NCBI GenBank assembly: GCA_045804265.1
Contig: JBJMNK010000107.1
Coordinates: 1-8,863, forward strand
Length of the DNA: 8,863 nt
Source of the DNA: JABFXC01 sp045804265
GTDB taxonomy: Bacteria > Gemmatimonadota > Gemmatimonadetes > Gemmatimonadales > Gemmatimonadaceae
Direction of reading: 5' to 3'
The position numbers and the translations under genes are program-made. This document shows, in pieces, positions 1 through 6,030 of the stretch (positions within the stretch are counted from its first letter, which is position 1; every line of letters starts with the position of its first letter). The notes beneath the pieces are model-generated. The model searched no databases. It was not told where the DNA came from and saw nothing but the letters and a program-made list of their open reading frames with translations.

Positions 1-1
1 C

Positions 2-1087
2 ATTACCGCCGCGGAAGCCGGCGACGCAGCGCGGACCCGCCCGCGCACCAGCGGCACGATCACGTGGCACTTCACCGCTGACAGCGTGCGCGACTTCGCC
101 TTCGCCACCGGACCGGAGTTCCGCTGGGACGCGACCGGCTACAAGGGCGTGCTGATCGAGACCCTCTATCGCCCCAAGGCCGATAAATGGCCGGAGGCGC
201 AGCGGATGGCCCGTGGCGCGATCATCGGCTTCAGCGAGCGATGGTTCATGTATCCCTACTCGCACGCGACGACCGTGGAGGGTCCGATCGAGGGGATGGA
301 GTACCCGATGCTGACCTTCGTGCCTAACGGTCCGACGCGCGAGGACACTCAGTGGGCGCTGGCCCACGAGTTCGGCCACGAGTGGTTCCCGATGGTGGTC
401 GGCTCGAACGAACGGCTCTATCCGTGGATGGACGAGGGGTTCAACACCTTCATCGATCTCGAGAACGCCGCTGATTATTTCCGCGGCACGGCGTACGGGG
501 ACTCGATCCAGTCGCATCCGCTGCACCTGTACGCGGAGCACGCGCGCCCCGGGAACGAGCAGCCGCTGATGGAGAACCCTACGGAAGTGCGCGACCTGTT
601 CTGGGGCGGCTACCAGAAGCCGGCGCTGATGATGTCGCTCCTCCGCGACGAAGTCCTCGGCCGCCCACGGTTCGACCATGCCTTTCGCGATTACATCCGC
701 GCGTGGGCATTCAGGCACCCCACACCCGCCGACTTCATGCGGATGATGCGCGACGACAGCGGCATGGAGCTCGACTGGTTCTGGCGCGGCTGGCTCTACA
801 CGACCGCGCGGCTCGACCAGTCGGTGGATTCGGTCACCGTCAGGCCTGACGGCGGGTCGAGCGTCGCGCTCACCAACCGCGGGTCGATGGTCATGCCGGC
901 CGAGCTCCGCCTGACGTTCGCCGACGGCACCACGTCGACGGTTCGCCTCCCCGTGCAGATGTGGAATCTCGGCCGGAGCTTCGAGTATCGCGTGCCGGGC
1001 GCGAAGCGTGTCACGCGAGCGGAGATCGATCCGCGTGCCGTCCTGCCCGACATCGACCGCGGCAACAATGCGTGGCCGAGGAAGTGA
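2..1087 (+). CDS. M1-family zinc metallopeptidase (aminopeptidase N-like), C-terminal part
   Basis: The reading frame is open from the left edge, so the N-terminus is missing; 361 residues are visible. M1 peptidases remove N-terminal residues from peptides using one zinc ion. The family signature is complete. An exopeptidase motif of the GxMEN type appears as GMEYP (residues 98-102 of the visible part). The zinc site is HEFGH (122-126), with the third ligand Glu145 in WMDEGFNTF, giving the exact HExxH-x18-E spacing of gluzincins. Tyr204 in FWGGYQKPA matches the transition-state tyrosine. A helical stretch follows (DFMRMMRDDSGMELDWFWRGWL) as in other M1 proteins, then a beta-rich tail. The sequence just after the edge, TWHFTADSVRDFAF, is typical of the end of the M1 N-terminal domain. 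GMEYP rather than GAMEN suggests the bacterial M1 branch often found in secreted proteins, but no signal peptide can be checked. One GCCTAACG word lies in frame at 322. The gene ends 4 bases from the stop of the convergent YjbR-like gene. Confidence 0.93.
   Translation: MTAAEAGDAARTRPRTSGTITWHFTADSVRDFAFATGPEFRWDATGYKGVLIETLYRPKADKWPEAQRMARGAIIGFSERWFMYPYSHATTVEGPIEGMEYPMLTFVPNGPTREDTQWALAHEFGHEWFPMVVGSNERLYPWMDEGFNTFIDLENAADYFRGTAYGDSIQSHPLHLYAEHARPGNEQPLMENPTEVRDLFWGGYQKPALMMSLLRDEVLGRPRFDHAFRDYIRAWAFRHPTPADFMRMMRDDSGMELDWFWRGWLYTTARLDQSVDSVTVRPDGGSSVALTNRGSMVMPAELRLTFADGTTSTVRLPVQMWNLGRSFEYRVPGAKRVTRAEIDPRAVLPDIDRGNNAWPRK
322..329 (+). repeat. GCCTAACG word, copy 1
   Basis: Exact GCCTAACG preceded by T. 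It lies in the M1 gene and reads in frame as CCT-AAC (Pro-Asn). Confidence 0.8.
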
Positions 1088-1091
1088 ATCA

Positions 1092-1460
1092 TCAGTCGTC
1101 GGGCAGCGTCGCGGCGAGACGCTTCGGCGCCGTCAGGCGCCATGCGTCGCGGAGCAGGTCGGCAACCTCGGACCAATCGGGATCCTCGTCGAGGATGACG
1201 CCGACCCATCCACCGGGCCCGACGTACGGCGGCGAGAAGTAACGGTTGGAGTCCGTGCGCAGCAGCAGTTGCTGGTTGATCGGCAGCGCCTTGATCCACA
1301 CGGCGCGGTGGCCGGCGCCGTGGTGGTTGTGAGCCGACGCGTACATCGCGAAGATCTTGTTCTTCACGCGAAACGTCGGCTCGCCCCACGCCTCGACCTC
1401 GTGCGCCTGCGGGAGCCGGAGGCACAGCTTGCGCAGTCTGGCAAGTGGCGAGGGTGCCAT
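1092..1460 (-). CDS. MmcQ/YjbR-family (DUF419-type) protein
   Basis: A 122-residue cytosolic protein that matches the YjbR/MmcQ family along its whole length. The family has a CyaY-like fold, is often described as possibly DNA-binding, and has no settled biochemical role. Visible family features are an N-terminal helix ending LCLRLPQAHEVEAWGEPTFRV (residues 12-32), KIFAMY (35-40), the YFSPPYVGPGGWVGVILD block (74-91) and the closing DLLRDAWRLTAPKRLA (101-116). The open frame reaches back to 1580, but the first 40 residues would be an arginine-rich antisense-like stretch inside the DinB gene. I start at the ATG at 1460 because homology begins there and because its ATG overlaps the DinB stop codon as TGATG. 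No separate Shine-Dalgarno sequence is seen, so translation is probably coupled. It is the last gene of the minus-strand run. Confidence 0.88.
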   Translation of the reverse strand: MAPSPLARLRKLCLRLPQAHEVEAWGEPTFRVKNKIFAMYASAHNHHGAGHRAVWIKALPINQQLLLRTDSNRYFSPPYVGPGGWVGVILDEDPDWSEVADLLRDAWRLTAPKRLAATLPDD

Positions 1461-2023
1461 CAGCGCGACAGCGGGCCGACGATTGCCGCGACCTGCGCCA
1501 GGTGATGACGCAGATGGCCGATGTAGTCGCGGATGAAGTACTCGAGCGTCGCCGGCTCGCTCGCCGCGACGGTCTTCCATGCGATGCGATCGAAGTTGTG
1601 CTCGCGGCGCCGGCGCGTGAGCGCGTTCTCCGCGATGTGCTCGATCGTCACCGCAACCTGCTCATTGAACGCGGTCCACCGCGCGACGAGCGAGGCCCAG
1701 CTCTGCTCCTGGTAGCAGTGGAGCGCGACCCACGCTTCCTGATCGTACGTCGCGAAGACGAGACTCTCCTCGAGCGCGCCGCGGACGAATCGCCCGTGGT
1801 TGTTGGAGGCGGAATCGATCAGGTGTCCGATGATCTCTCGCGGCGACCAGCCCTCGGGGCGTGGACGACGATGGCTCTCGGTCTCGGGAACCGCGATCAT
1901 CCATGCCCGCGCCTCACTGACCGCCGCCCGCAGCTCGGCGGCGATCTCACCACCGAGTGTGCGACCTGGTGCGGTGGGCGCACTCATCACGCCGTCAGGC
2001 ATCGCGCCCTGCACTCGCGTCAT
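1460..2023 (-). CDS. DinB-family (DinB_2-like) putative metal-binding protein
   Basis: A 187-residue protein of the DinB/YfiT four-helix-bundle superfamily, whose members bind a divalent metal through three histidines. Some act as thiol transferases; most have no known reaction. Features seen: EGWSPREIIGHLIDSASNNHGRFV (57-80) is the typical 'helix 2' with His67, and YIGHLRHHLAQV (167-178) supplies the HxxxH pair His170/His174. Between them lies AWVALHCYQEQSWASLVARW (97-116), typical of the DinB_2 branch. There is no signal peptide, so it is probably cytosolic. The start at 2023 is supported by a GAGGA ribosome-binding site at 2030-2034 (6-base spacing) inside the upstream gene and by a 4-base ATGA overlap with that gene's stop. 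The alternative Met8 and Met13 starts lack this support. The name DinB here refers to the fold family, not to DNA polymerase IV. Confidence 0.88.
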   Translation of the reverse strand: MTRVQGAMPDGVMSAPTAPGRTLGGEIAAELRAAVSEARAWMIAVPETESHRRPRPEGWSPREIIGHLIDSASNNHGRFVRGALEESLVFATYDQEAWVALHCYQEQSWASLVARWTAFNEQVAVTIEHIAENALTRRRREHNFDRIAWKTVAASEPATLEYFIRDYIGHLRHHLAQVAAIVGPLSR

Positions 2024-2493
2024 TCGTCGTCCTCGGTCTCGTCAATGGCGATCTTCAATGCTTTCGGCTCGTTGGCATGAGCCCACGCCGGATCCCCGCG
2101 CAGCGCGGTACTGTACGCCCCGACCGTCGGCTCGGCGACCCAGCCGTCGGCGCGGACGAGCACACTCTGCATCGACCGCGCGAAGCCCAGCAGCGCCGCG
2201 CCGAACTTCGGATCGAGCTTTCGCACGTCGACATGGGCGATGATCCGCATGATCCGTCCATTGGCGAGATGGACGTCGACGCCGTTGCCGTCTGCACTCC
2301 CCCAGCTCTCGATCGTCGGGTTCGTGCGCGACGCAGGACCGATCAGCGCGCCGAGCTTCTCCTGCGGCTCGCGCGTCCCCGCGCCGGCACTCCACCACTC
2401 GGTGGTCGAGACGATCGCGGCGTCGAGTACGCGCGGAGCCTTTGCCATGGCGCGATGAGGAACAACGTGAAAGACCACCTGCCACGGCGCCAT
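2020..2493 (-). CDS. Conserved-looking hypothetical protein, 157 aa
   Basis: I do not recognise a family for this protein. It has no signal peptide or membrane segment. It begins MAPWQVVFHVVPHRAM and contains the compact segment SWGSADGNGVDVHLANGRIMRIIAHVDVRKLD (63-94). That segment alternates charged and hydrophobic residues like a beta-sheet, and a helix follows (FGAALLGFARSMQSVLV, 97-113). The C-terminus is acidic (DETEDDE). It is likely a real gene. It fills the space between the zinc-ribbon gene (29 bases upstream) and the DinB gene (4-base overlap) on the same strand. The ATG at 2493 has a GAGG at 2499-2502 with 5-base spacing. Codon third positions are GC-rich as in neighbouring genes. 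An internal start at 2448 lacks a ribosome-binding site. The operon context suggests a cytosolic protein but does not point to a function. Confidence 0.72.
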   Translation of the reverse strand: MAPWQVVFHVVPHRAMAKAPRVLDAAIVSTTEWWSAGAGTREPQEKLGALIGPASRTNPTIESWGSADGNGVDVHLANGRIMRIIAHVDVRKLDPKFGAALLGFARSMQSVLVRADGWVAEPTVGAYSTALRGDPAWAHANEPKALKIAIDETEDDE

Positions 2494-2498
2494 CGATA

Positions 2499-2502
2499 CC
2501 TC
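2499..2502 (-). promoter_or_regulatory. Ribosome-binding site of the 157-aa hypothetical gene
   Basis: GAGG on the minus strand, 5 bases before the ATG at 2493. It favours this start over the in-frame ATG at 2448, which has no purine-rich sequence before it. Confidence 0.55.
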
Positions 2503-2515
2503 GGATCGTTAGGCG
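2502..2515 (-). repeat. GCCTAACG word, copy 2 (extended 14-base form)
   Basis: On the minus strand this is CGCCTAACGATCCG, core 2507-2514. It lies in the 29-base gap between the zinc-ribbon stop and the start of the 157-aa hypothetical gene, next to that gene's ribosome-binding site. Confidence 0.85.
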
Positions 2516-2522
2516 GCTCGCG

Positions 2523-2735
2523 TCAGGCGAGCGCACCGCCTTCCACCCGGAGCCGCACGTTGTTGCTCGTGCATGTCGTGCGCTGCAGGCACTTGCGGCA
2601 CTGCACCACGGTTCCCACCAGCGCCGCGATATCCGTCGCACCGGCCGTCGGCGTCGGAGAAAGTCCCGCCGCGGGCGCGGGCATCCAGTAGCCGCAGGTC
2701 CCGCACTTGATCTCGAACTGTGGAGCGCTCGCCAT
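2523..2735 (-). CDS. Small zinc-ribbon-like protein, 70 aa
   Basis: A 70-residue protein with two paired-cysteine knuckles: CGTC (Cys11, Cys14) and CRKC (Cys46, Cys49), plus Cys55. This CxxC-x31-CxxC layout is that of a zinc ribbon, which usually serves in nucleic-acid or protein contacts. Between the knuckles lies a Pro/Ala/Gly/Thr-rich linker (19-33), and IAALVGTVVQC (36-46) leads into the second knuckle. No enzymatic domain and no signal peptide are present. The open frame runs back to 2783, but the ATG at 2735 is chosen because an excellent AAGGAGG sits 6 bases before it and the earlier residues (RQSHASPLPRRHQ) look non-coding. It is the first gene of the four-gene run that ends with the YjbR-like gene. 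It follows the SDR gene by 119 bases, so it may have its own promoter, although I see no convincing -35/-10 pair. The exact role is unknown. Confidence 0.75.
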   Translation of the reverse strand: MASAPQFEIKCGTCGYWMPAPAAGLSPTPTAGATDIAALVGTVVQCRKCLQRTTCTSNNVRLRVEGGALA

Positions 2736-2741
2736 CTGGTG

Positions 2742-2748
2742 CCTCCTT
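2742..2748 (-). promoter_or_regulatory. Strong Shine-Dalgarno sequence of the zinc-ribbon gene
   Basis: AAGGAGG on the minus strand, 6 bases before the ATG at 2735. It is the best ribosome-binding site in the window. It fixes the start of the zinc-ribbon gene 16 codons downstream of the longest open frame. Confidence 0.8.
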
Positions 2749-2854
2749 GGAAGCGGTGAGGCGTGCGACTGCCGTCCCTGCACCCATCGATCGAGTATGT
2801 GCCGCGGGCGACCGGGGCGCCATCAGCGAATCCACTCGCCGCGTCCGGATCTGG

Positions 2855-3454
2855 TCAGCGCCGCTTCGGCGTGATCACCGTCCCGGTCTGCTTCCCCTCG
2901 ACGGACTCGGCGTAGCTGCGCGCGACGTCGGCCGCCGGAAGCCCGCCTGACGGGTCTCGTCCCATCGCGACGAGGGTCTCCGACACCCACGGCGGGCTCA
3001 CCGAATTGATCCGGATTCCGCGCGGCAGCTCGAGCGCCGCCGCACGGGCGAACGCGTCGACGCCTGCGTTCACGACGCTGATCGCCGCGCCGCCCGGGGT
3101 CGGCCGCGTCGCGAGCACGCCGCTCGTCAGCGTGAACGATCCGCCGTCGTTGACGTACGTGGCGCCGAGGCGAACCAGGTTGATCTGGCCCATCAACTTG
3201 CTGCCGACGCTGAACGCGAAGTCCTGGTCGCTGAGCTGGGGCAGCGGCTTGTACGCCGCTTCGCCAGCGACGCTCACGACGGCGTCGATCTTCCCGACGC
3301 GCTCGAACAAGGCGCGAATCGAGGACTGGTCCGTGAGGTCGACCTTCTCCGGCGACTTCGTCCGGCTCGCGAGAATGAGCTCGTTGCGTGGCCGGAGCGC
3401 GGCGACCACCGCCTGACCGATGATGCCCGTGGCACCGACGATGAGTATGCGCAT
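2855..3454 (-). CDS. Atypical short-chain dehydrogenase/reductase (Lin1944-like), catalytic residues missing
   Basis: A 199-residue Rossmann-fold protein. The N-terminal dinucleotide-binding motif is GATGIIG (7-13). VVSVAGEA (59-66) replaces the usual NNAG, and LTSG (109-112) holds the candidate Ser111. The C-terminal core LELPRGIRINSVSPPWV (141-157) is typical of SDRs. The catalytic YxxxK is absent: the expected segment, PGGAAISVVNAG (120-131), has neither Tyr nor Lys. This agrees with the Lin1944-like SDR subgroup, which is described as lacking the standard active site and having no known function; that assignment is from memory of the family. VDLTD (38-42) would face the cofactor adenosine. 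It is probably cytosolic. No Shine-Dalgarno sequence precedes the ATG at 3454. The gene lies just after the M13 terminator, so it needs its own promoter in the short space 3455-3500. The zinc-ribbon gene follows 119 bases downstream on the same strand. Confidence 0.88.
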   Translation of the reverse strand: MRILIVGATGIIGQAVVAALRPRNELILASRTKSPEKVDLTDQSSIRALFERVGKIDAVVSVAGEAAYKPLPQLSDQDFAFSVGSKLMGQINLVRLGATYVNDGGSFTLTSGVLATRPTPGGAAISVVNAGVDAFARAAALELPRGIRINSVSPPWVSETLVAMGRDPSGGLPAADVARSYAESVEGKQTGTVITPKRR

Positions 3455-3495
3455 GGGCGAAAGCTAACGCGTCGGCCAAGCGGAGCGGCCGCGAC

Positions 3496-3535
3496 AAAAA
3501 AAGAGGCGGCCGCTCGTATCGAGCGGCCGCCTCTT
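3496..3535 (-). terminator. Intrinsic terminator of the M13 peptidase gene
   Basis: A perfect 16-bp stem (3501-3516 with 3520-3535) has a 3-base loop, TAT. On the minus strand it is followed by a run of seven T (3496-3502; the last two Ts of the run also form the base of the stem). It lies 24 bases beyond the M13 stop codon and in the right direction to end that transcript before the SDR gene. The stem holds GCGGCCGC twice, and a third copy lies just downstream (3485-3492). Confidence 0.93.
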
Positions 3536-3558
3536 CGGTGCTGCATCGGTCGCCGAAG

Positions 3559-5646
3559 CTACCAGATCTTCGGGATCAGGTTGTTCGGCCGGACCATCGG
3601 GTCGCCCGGCTTGCAGCCGAACGCCGCGGCGAACTGCGGCATGTTCATCAGGGGTCCGTTGGCGCGCCACGCCTCGGGCGCGTGCGGGTCGACGGCGATC
3701 TGCGACCGCACCGCCTCCGGGCGCCGGTGGCTCCGCCAGCTCTGCGCGTAGGCGATGAAGAAGCGCTGTTCGGGCGTGAAGCCATCGATCAGCCCGGGTC
3801 GGCCGTCGCGCGCCAGCGCCTTCTGCAGCGCGTCGTAGGCGGTGAGCATCCCGCCGTAATCCGCGATGTTCTCACCCAGCGTCAGGCGACCGTTGACGTG
3901 CAGCGTGTCGACGGCGACGTAGCCGCTGAACTGGTCGGCGACCACGGTCGCCTCGCGCGAGAAGACCACCGAGTCGGTCGGCGCCCACCAGTCCCGGAGG
4001 TTGCCCTCGGCGTCGTAGTGGCGACCCTCGTCGTCGAAGCCGTGCGTGAGCTCGTGGCCGGCCCAGCTACCGCCTAACGATCCGTAGTTGGCGGCGTCGT
4101 CGGCGTTCGCGTCGAATGTCTGTGGCGACAGGGCGCCAGCGGGGAAGACCATCTCGTTCTTCGATGGATCGTAGTATGCGTTCACCGTCGGGACCGTCAT
4201 CCCCCATTCGGTGGTGTCTACCGGCATCCCCGGACGGTTCGCCACTCGCTCCCAGTCGAATGCCTCGGCGCGGGCGACGTTGTTGACGAACGGGCCTTCG
4301 GTCACGGCCAGCTTCGAGTAGTCGCGCCAGGCGTCGGGGTAGCCGATCTTCTCGCGCATCTTCGCCAGCTTGTCGAGCGCGTGCACCTTCGTCGAGTCGC
4401 TCATCCAGTCGAGCTTTCGGATACGCTCGGCGAACGCGGACCGGATGTCGTCGATGACGGCCTTCGCCTTCTCGCGTGCTTCGGGGGAGAACGTCTTCTC
4501 GACGTAGGCCGCGCCTAACGCTTCGCCGACCAGTCCGTCGGTGGCGCGCAGGCAGCGCTTCCAGCGCGGCAGCAGCTGCTTCGCGCCGCTGAACTTCGAG
4601 CTGAACGCGAACGATTCGTTCACGAACGGGCTGCTGAGCCAGGGCGACGCACTCGTGAGCTCGTGGTACTTCAGGTATGCCTTCCACGTCGGCAGCGGCA
4701 CGCTGTCGATCAGGGTGCTGACCCGCGCGAAGAACGCCGGCTCGCCGAGATTCACCCGCGTCACGGGCTTCGCGATCCCCGCGCTGCGGAAGTACGCTGG
4801 CCACGCGATCGCCGGCGCCACCTTCTTCAGGGAATCCGCCGACATCGGATGGTCGGTGGCCGACGGGTCACGACGCGCGACACGCGTGAGCGACGCCTTC
4901 GCCATCTCCGTCTCGAGTGCCATGATCTTCTGCGCGTCGGCGCGCGCGGCCGCATCCTTCGCGCCCGCGAGGACGAACACCTTGGCGATGTGATCGACGT
5001 ACGCGCTGCGCATCGAGTCCGCAGCCGCACCCGGCTTGAGGTAGTAATCGCGGTCGGGGAGTCCCAGCCCGCCGCGGTCGAGCGCCGCGACGTAATGCTT
5101 CGAGTCGTGGGCGTCGACCTCGGGGCTGAAGCGGAAGGCGACGTTCGATCCGCTCTTCTGCAGCTCGGCGATCTTCGTGATCAGCGCCCTCTTGTTCCCG
5201 ATGGCATCGATCGATGTCAGCGTCGGGCGGATCGGTGACACACCGGCCTTCTCCGCGCTCGCCGAGTCCATGCACGTCGCATAGAAAGTCCCGAGCTTTC
5301 GCTTCGTGCTGCTCGCGGGAAGCGATTTGCGCTGCGCCATCGCGTCATCGAGAACGGAACGGACGACGAGCTCGTTGCGATCGCCCATGTCGCGGCTCAC
5401 GCCGGTGGAGGAATAGGCCGCAGGGATCGTGTCGTTCTTCAGCCACGCACCATTGGCGAACTGGAAGAAATCATTGCAGGCGTTCGCGCTGCGGTCGATG
5501 AAGGCCGGATCGATGACCTTGAGCGGAGGGACGACGCTCGGCGGCATCGGCGCCTGCGCACTGGCCGCGGGCGACAGCGCCAGCAGCGCCAGCGCGGTGA
5601 CGCTCATCGCGCCGAGACGGGGGGAGAAAAGCAGTGATGCTCTCAT
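3559..5646 (-). CDS. Secreted M13-family (neprilysin/PepO-like) zinc endopeptidase
   Basis: A 695-residue zinc endopeptidase that cleaves short peptides, expected outside the cytoplasm. A signal peptide is clear: MRASLLFSPRLGAM, a hydrophobic core (VTALALLALSP) and an ASA|Q cleavage site after about residue 30. Cys57, in NACNDFFQFANGAWLK, begins the M13 N-terminal domain. Catalytic features follow in order: NAYYDPSKNEMVFPAG (489-504), HELTHGFDDEG with zinc ligands His531 and His535 and catalytic Glu532, ENIADYGG with ligand Glu592 and Asp596, and the substrate-binding DPHAPEAWRANGP (His654). The C-terminus CKPGDPMVRP...KIW is also typical. The frame is open to 5853, but the start at 5646 is chosen because the signal peptide begins there. 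No Shine-Dalgarno sequence is visible before it. The gene ends in a strong terminator at 3496-3535, so it is probably a single-gene transcript. Two GCCTAACG words lie within it; one of them encodes Leu524, seven residues before the HExxH histidine. Confidence 0.96.
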   Translation of the reverse strand: MRASLLFSPRLGAMSVTALALLALSPAASAQAPMPPSVVPPLKVIDPAFIDRSANACNDFFQFANGAWLKNDTIPAAYSSTGVSRDMGDRNELVVRSVLDDAMAQRKSLPASSTKRKLGTFYATCMDSASAEKAGVSPIRPTLTSIDAIGNKRALITKIAELQKSGSNVAFRFSPEVDAHDSKHYVAALDRGGLGLPDRDYYLKPGAAADSMRSAYVDHIAKVFVLAGAKDAAARADAQKIMALETEMAKASLTRVARRDPSATDHPMSADSLKKVAPAIAWPAYFRSAGIAKPVTRVNLGEPAFFARVSTLIDSVPLPTWKAYLKYHELTSASPWLSSPFVNESFAFSSKFSGAKQLLPRWKRCLRATDGLVGEALGAAYVEKTFSPEAREKAKAVIDDIRSAFAERIRKLDWMSDSTKVHALDKLAKMREKIGYPDAWRDYSKLAVTEGPFVNNVARAEAFDWERVANRPGMPVDTTEWGMTVPTVNAYYDPSKNEMVFPAGALSPQTFDANADDAANYGSLGGSWAGHELTHGFDDEGRHYDAEGNLRDWWAPTDSVVFSREATVVADQFSGYVAVDTLHVNGRLTLGENIADYGGMLTAYDALQKALARDGRPGLIDGFTPEQRFFIAYAQSWRSHRRPEAVRSQIAVDPHAPEAWRANGPLMNMPQFAAAFGCKPGDPMVRPNNLIPKIW
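4071..4084 (+). repeat. GCCTAACG word, copy 3 (extended 14-base form)
   Basis: CGCCTAACGATCCG on the + strand, core 4072-4079. It lies in the M13 gene, where the coding strand reads TTA-GGC (Leu524-Gly). Confidence 0.85.
4513..4520 (+). repeat. GCCTAACG word, copy 4
   Basis: Exact core preceded by C. In the M13 gene the coding strand reads TTA-GGC (Leu377-Gly). Confidence 0.8.
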
Positions 5647-5723
5647 CGGATTTGGAGGAACAGGGGGGACTCGAGGAACTGTGACTTCTAATACTGGAAA
5701 GTGCGCCGGGCTGGTCGTGCGGT

Positions 5724-5735
5724 CAACGATCGTTG
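5724..5735. repeat. 12-bp perfect palindrome
   Basis: CAACGATCGTTG is its own complement. It lies 78 bases before the M13 start and could be a dimeric regulator's operator, but nothing in the window encodes an obvious regulator. Confidence 0.45.
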
Positions 5736-5781
5736 CATCATGCCGACCGGCTCGAATCCGGTACAAGCATTGTATCGCCGG

Positions 5782-5809
5782 GGCAGCGCCCATGTTCCGT
5801 GGCGCTGCC
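5782..5809. repeat. Inverted repeat, 9-bp stem
   Basis: GGCAGCGCC (5782-5790) pairs perfectly with GGCGCTGCC (5801-5809) around a 10-base loop. It can form a hairpin in a transcript of either strand. No U-run follows on either side, so it is not a standard terminator. Confidence 0.6.
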
Positions 5810-5873
5810 AATGGATCGAACCACAGAGAACCGCCACGCCGTTCGGGGATCACGGCCCCTCGCGACCAACATC

Positions 5874-5924
5874 AACTGCTTTGGACGTTAGGCGGGACAA
5901 TCTCGCCCGAAGCCCAAAGCAGTT
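5874..5924. repeat. Inverted repeat, 11-bp stem enclosing a GCCTAACG word
   Basis: AACTGCTTTGG (5874-5884) pairs perfectly with CCAAAGCAGTT (5914-5924). The interior contains CGTTAGGC (5886-5893) and a second partial stem (5891-5897 with 5901-5907, one G-T pair). It lies about 107 bases past the M14 stop and may act in M14 transcript processing or ending, although no U-tract follows. Confidence 0.65.
5886..5893 (-). repeat. GCCTAACG word, copy 5
   Basis: Exact core on the minus strand, preceded by C. It is intergenic, inside the loop region of the 11-bp inverted repeat at 5874-5924. Confidence 0.8.
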
Positions 5925-5925
5925 C

Positions 5926-5943
5926 GGCTCGGTGTGCCGAGCC
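5926..5943. repeat. Inverted repeat, 7-bp stem with 4-base loop
   Basis: GGCTCGG (5926-5932) pairs with CCGAGCC (5937-5943) around TGTG. It directly abuts the 11-bp inverted repeat. A compact stem like this could stabilise the 3' end of the M14 transcript, but no U-run is present. Confidence 0.55.
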
Positions 5944-6030
5944 TCGGCCTGACGGCAGTTCTCAGCGGTTCATTTGCAGTTCCGCTATTGCAGTACCGTG
6001 GTTGCCGTTACGCCGTCGTCGCCGTTCGCC

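Larger units (their letters stand above)
5647..6030. other. 384-base intergenic region with several inverted repeats
   Basis: No gene is supported here. Both flanking genes are on the minus strand, so this space should hold the end of the M14 transcript and the promoter and leader of the M13 gene. It is lower in GC than the genes. It contains a 12-bp palindrome (5724-5735) and four perfect inverted repeats: 5746-5762, 5782-5809, 5874-5924 and 5926-5943. A TACAAT box on the minus strand (5769-5774) resembles a -10 element but has no good -35 at the usual distance. TTGACC (5722-5727, minus strand) and TATTAG (5687-5692) are too far apart to be a standard promoter. No U-tract terminator for the M14 gene was found. 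Confidence 0.6.

Noticed and set aside
1445..2691. Overlapping + strand open frames opposite the small-gene operon
   Set aside because: The minus strand carries family matches, start signals and coupled overlaps. The + frames have Arg/Pro-rich, motif-free products.
3455..3475. Degenerate copy of the octamer (GCTAACG, 3463-3469) upstream of the SDR gene
   Set aside because: It differs from the core at two of the eight positions and could be chance, so it is not counted.
5687..5727. Possible sigma-70 promoter from TTGACC and TATTAG upstream of the M13 gene (minus strand)
   Set aside because: The spacing is far above the usual 16-18 bases, so it is not called as a promoter.
5740..5775. tRNA T-arm look-alike, ACCGG-CTCGAAT-CCGGT (5746-5762)
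   Set aside because: The 5-7-5 geometry and loop resemble a T-arm, but no matching acceptor, D or anticodon arms can be placed upstream and no CCA or complementary 5' end is present.
5647..5853. N-terminal extension of the M13 protein by 69 residues
   Set aside because: The extension shows no signal peptide or family similarity. A clear signal peptide begins at the ATG at 5646.
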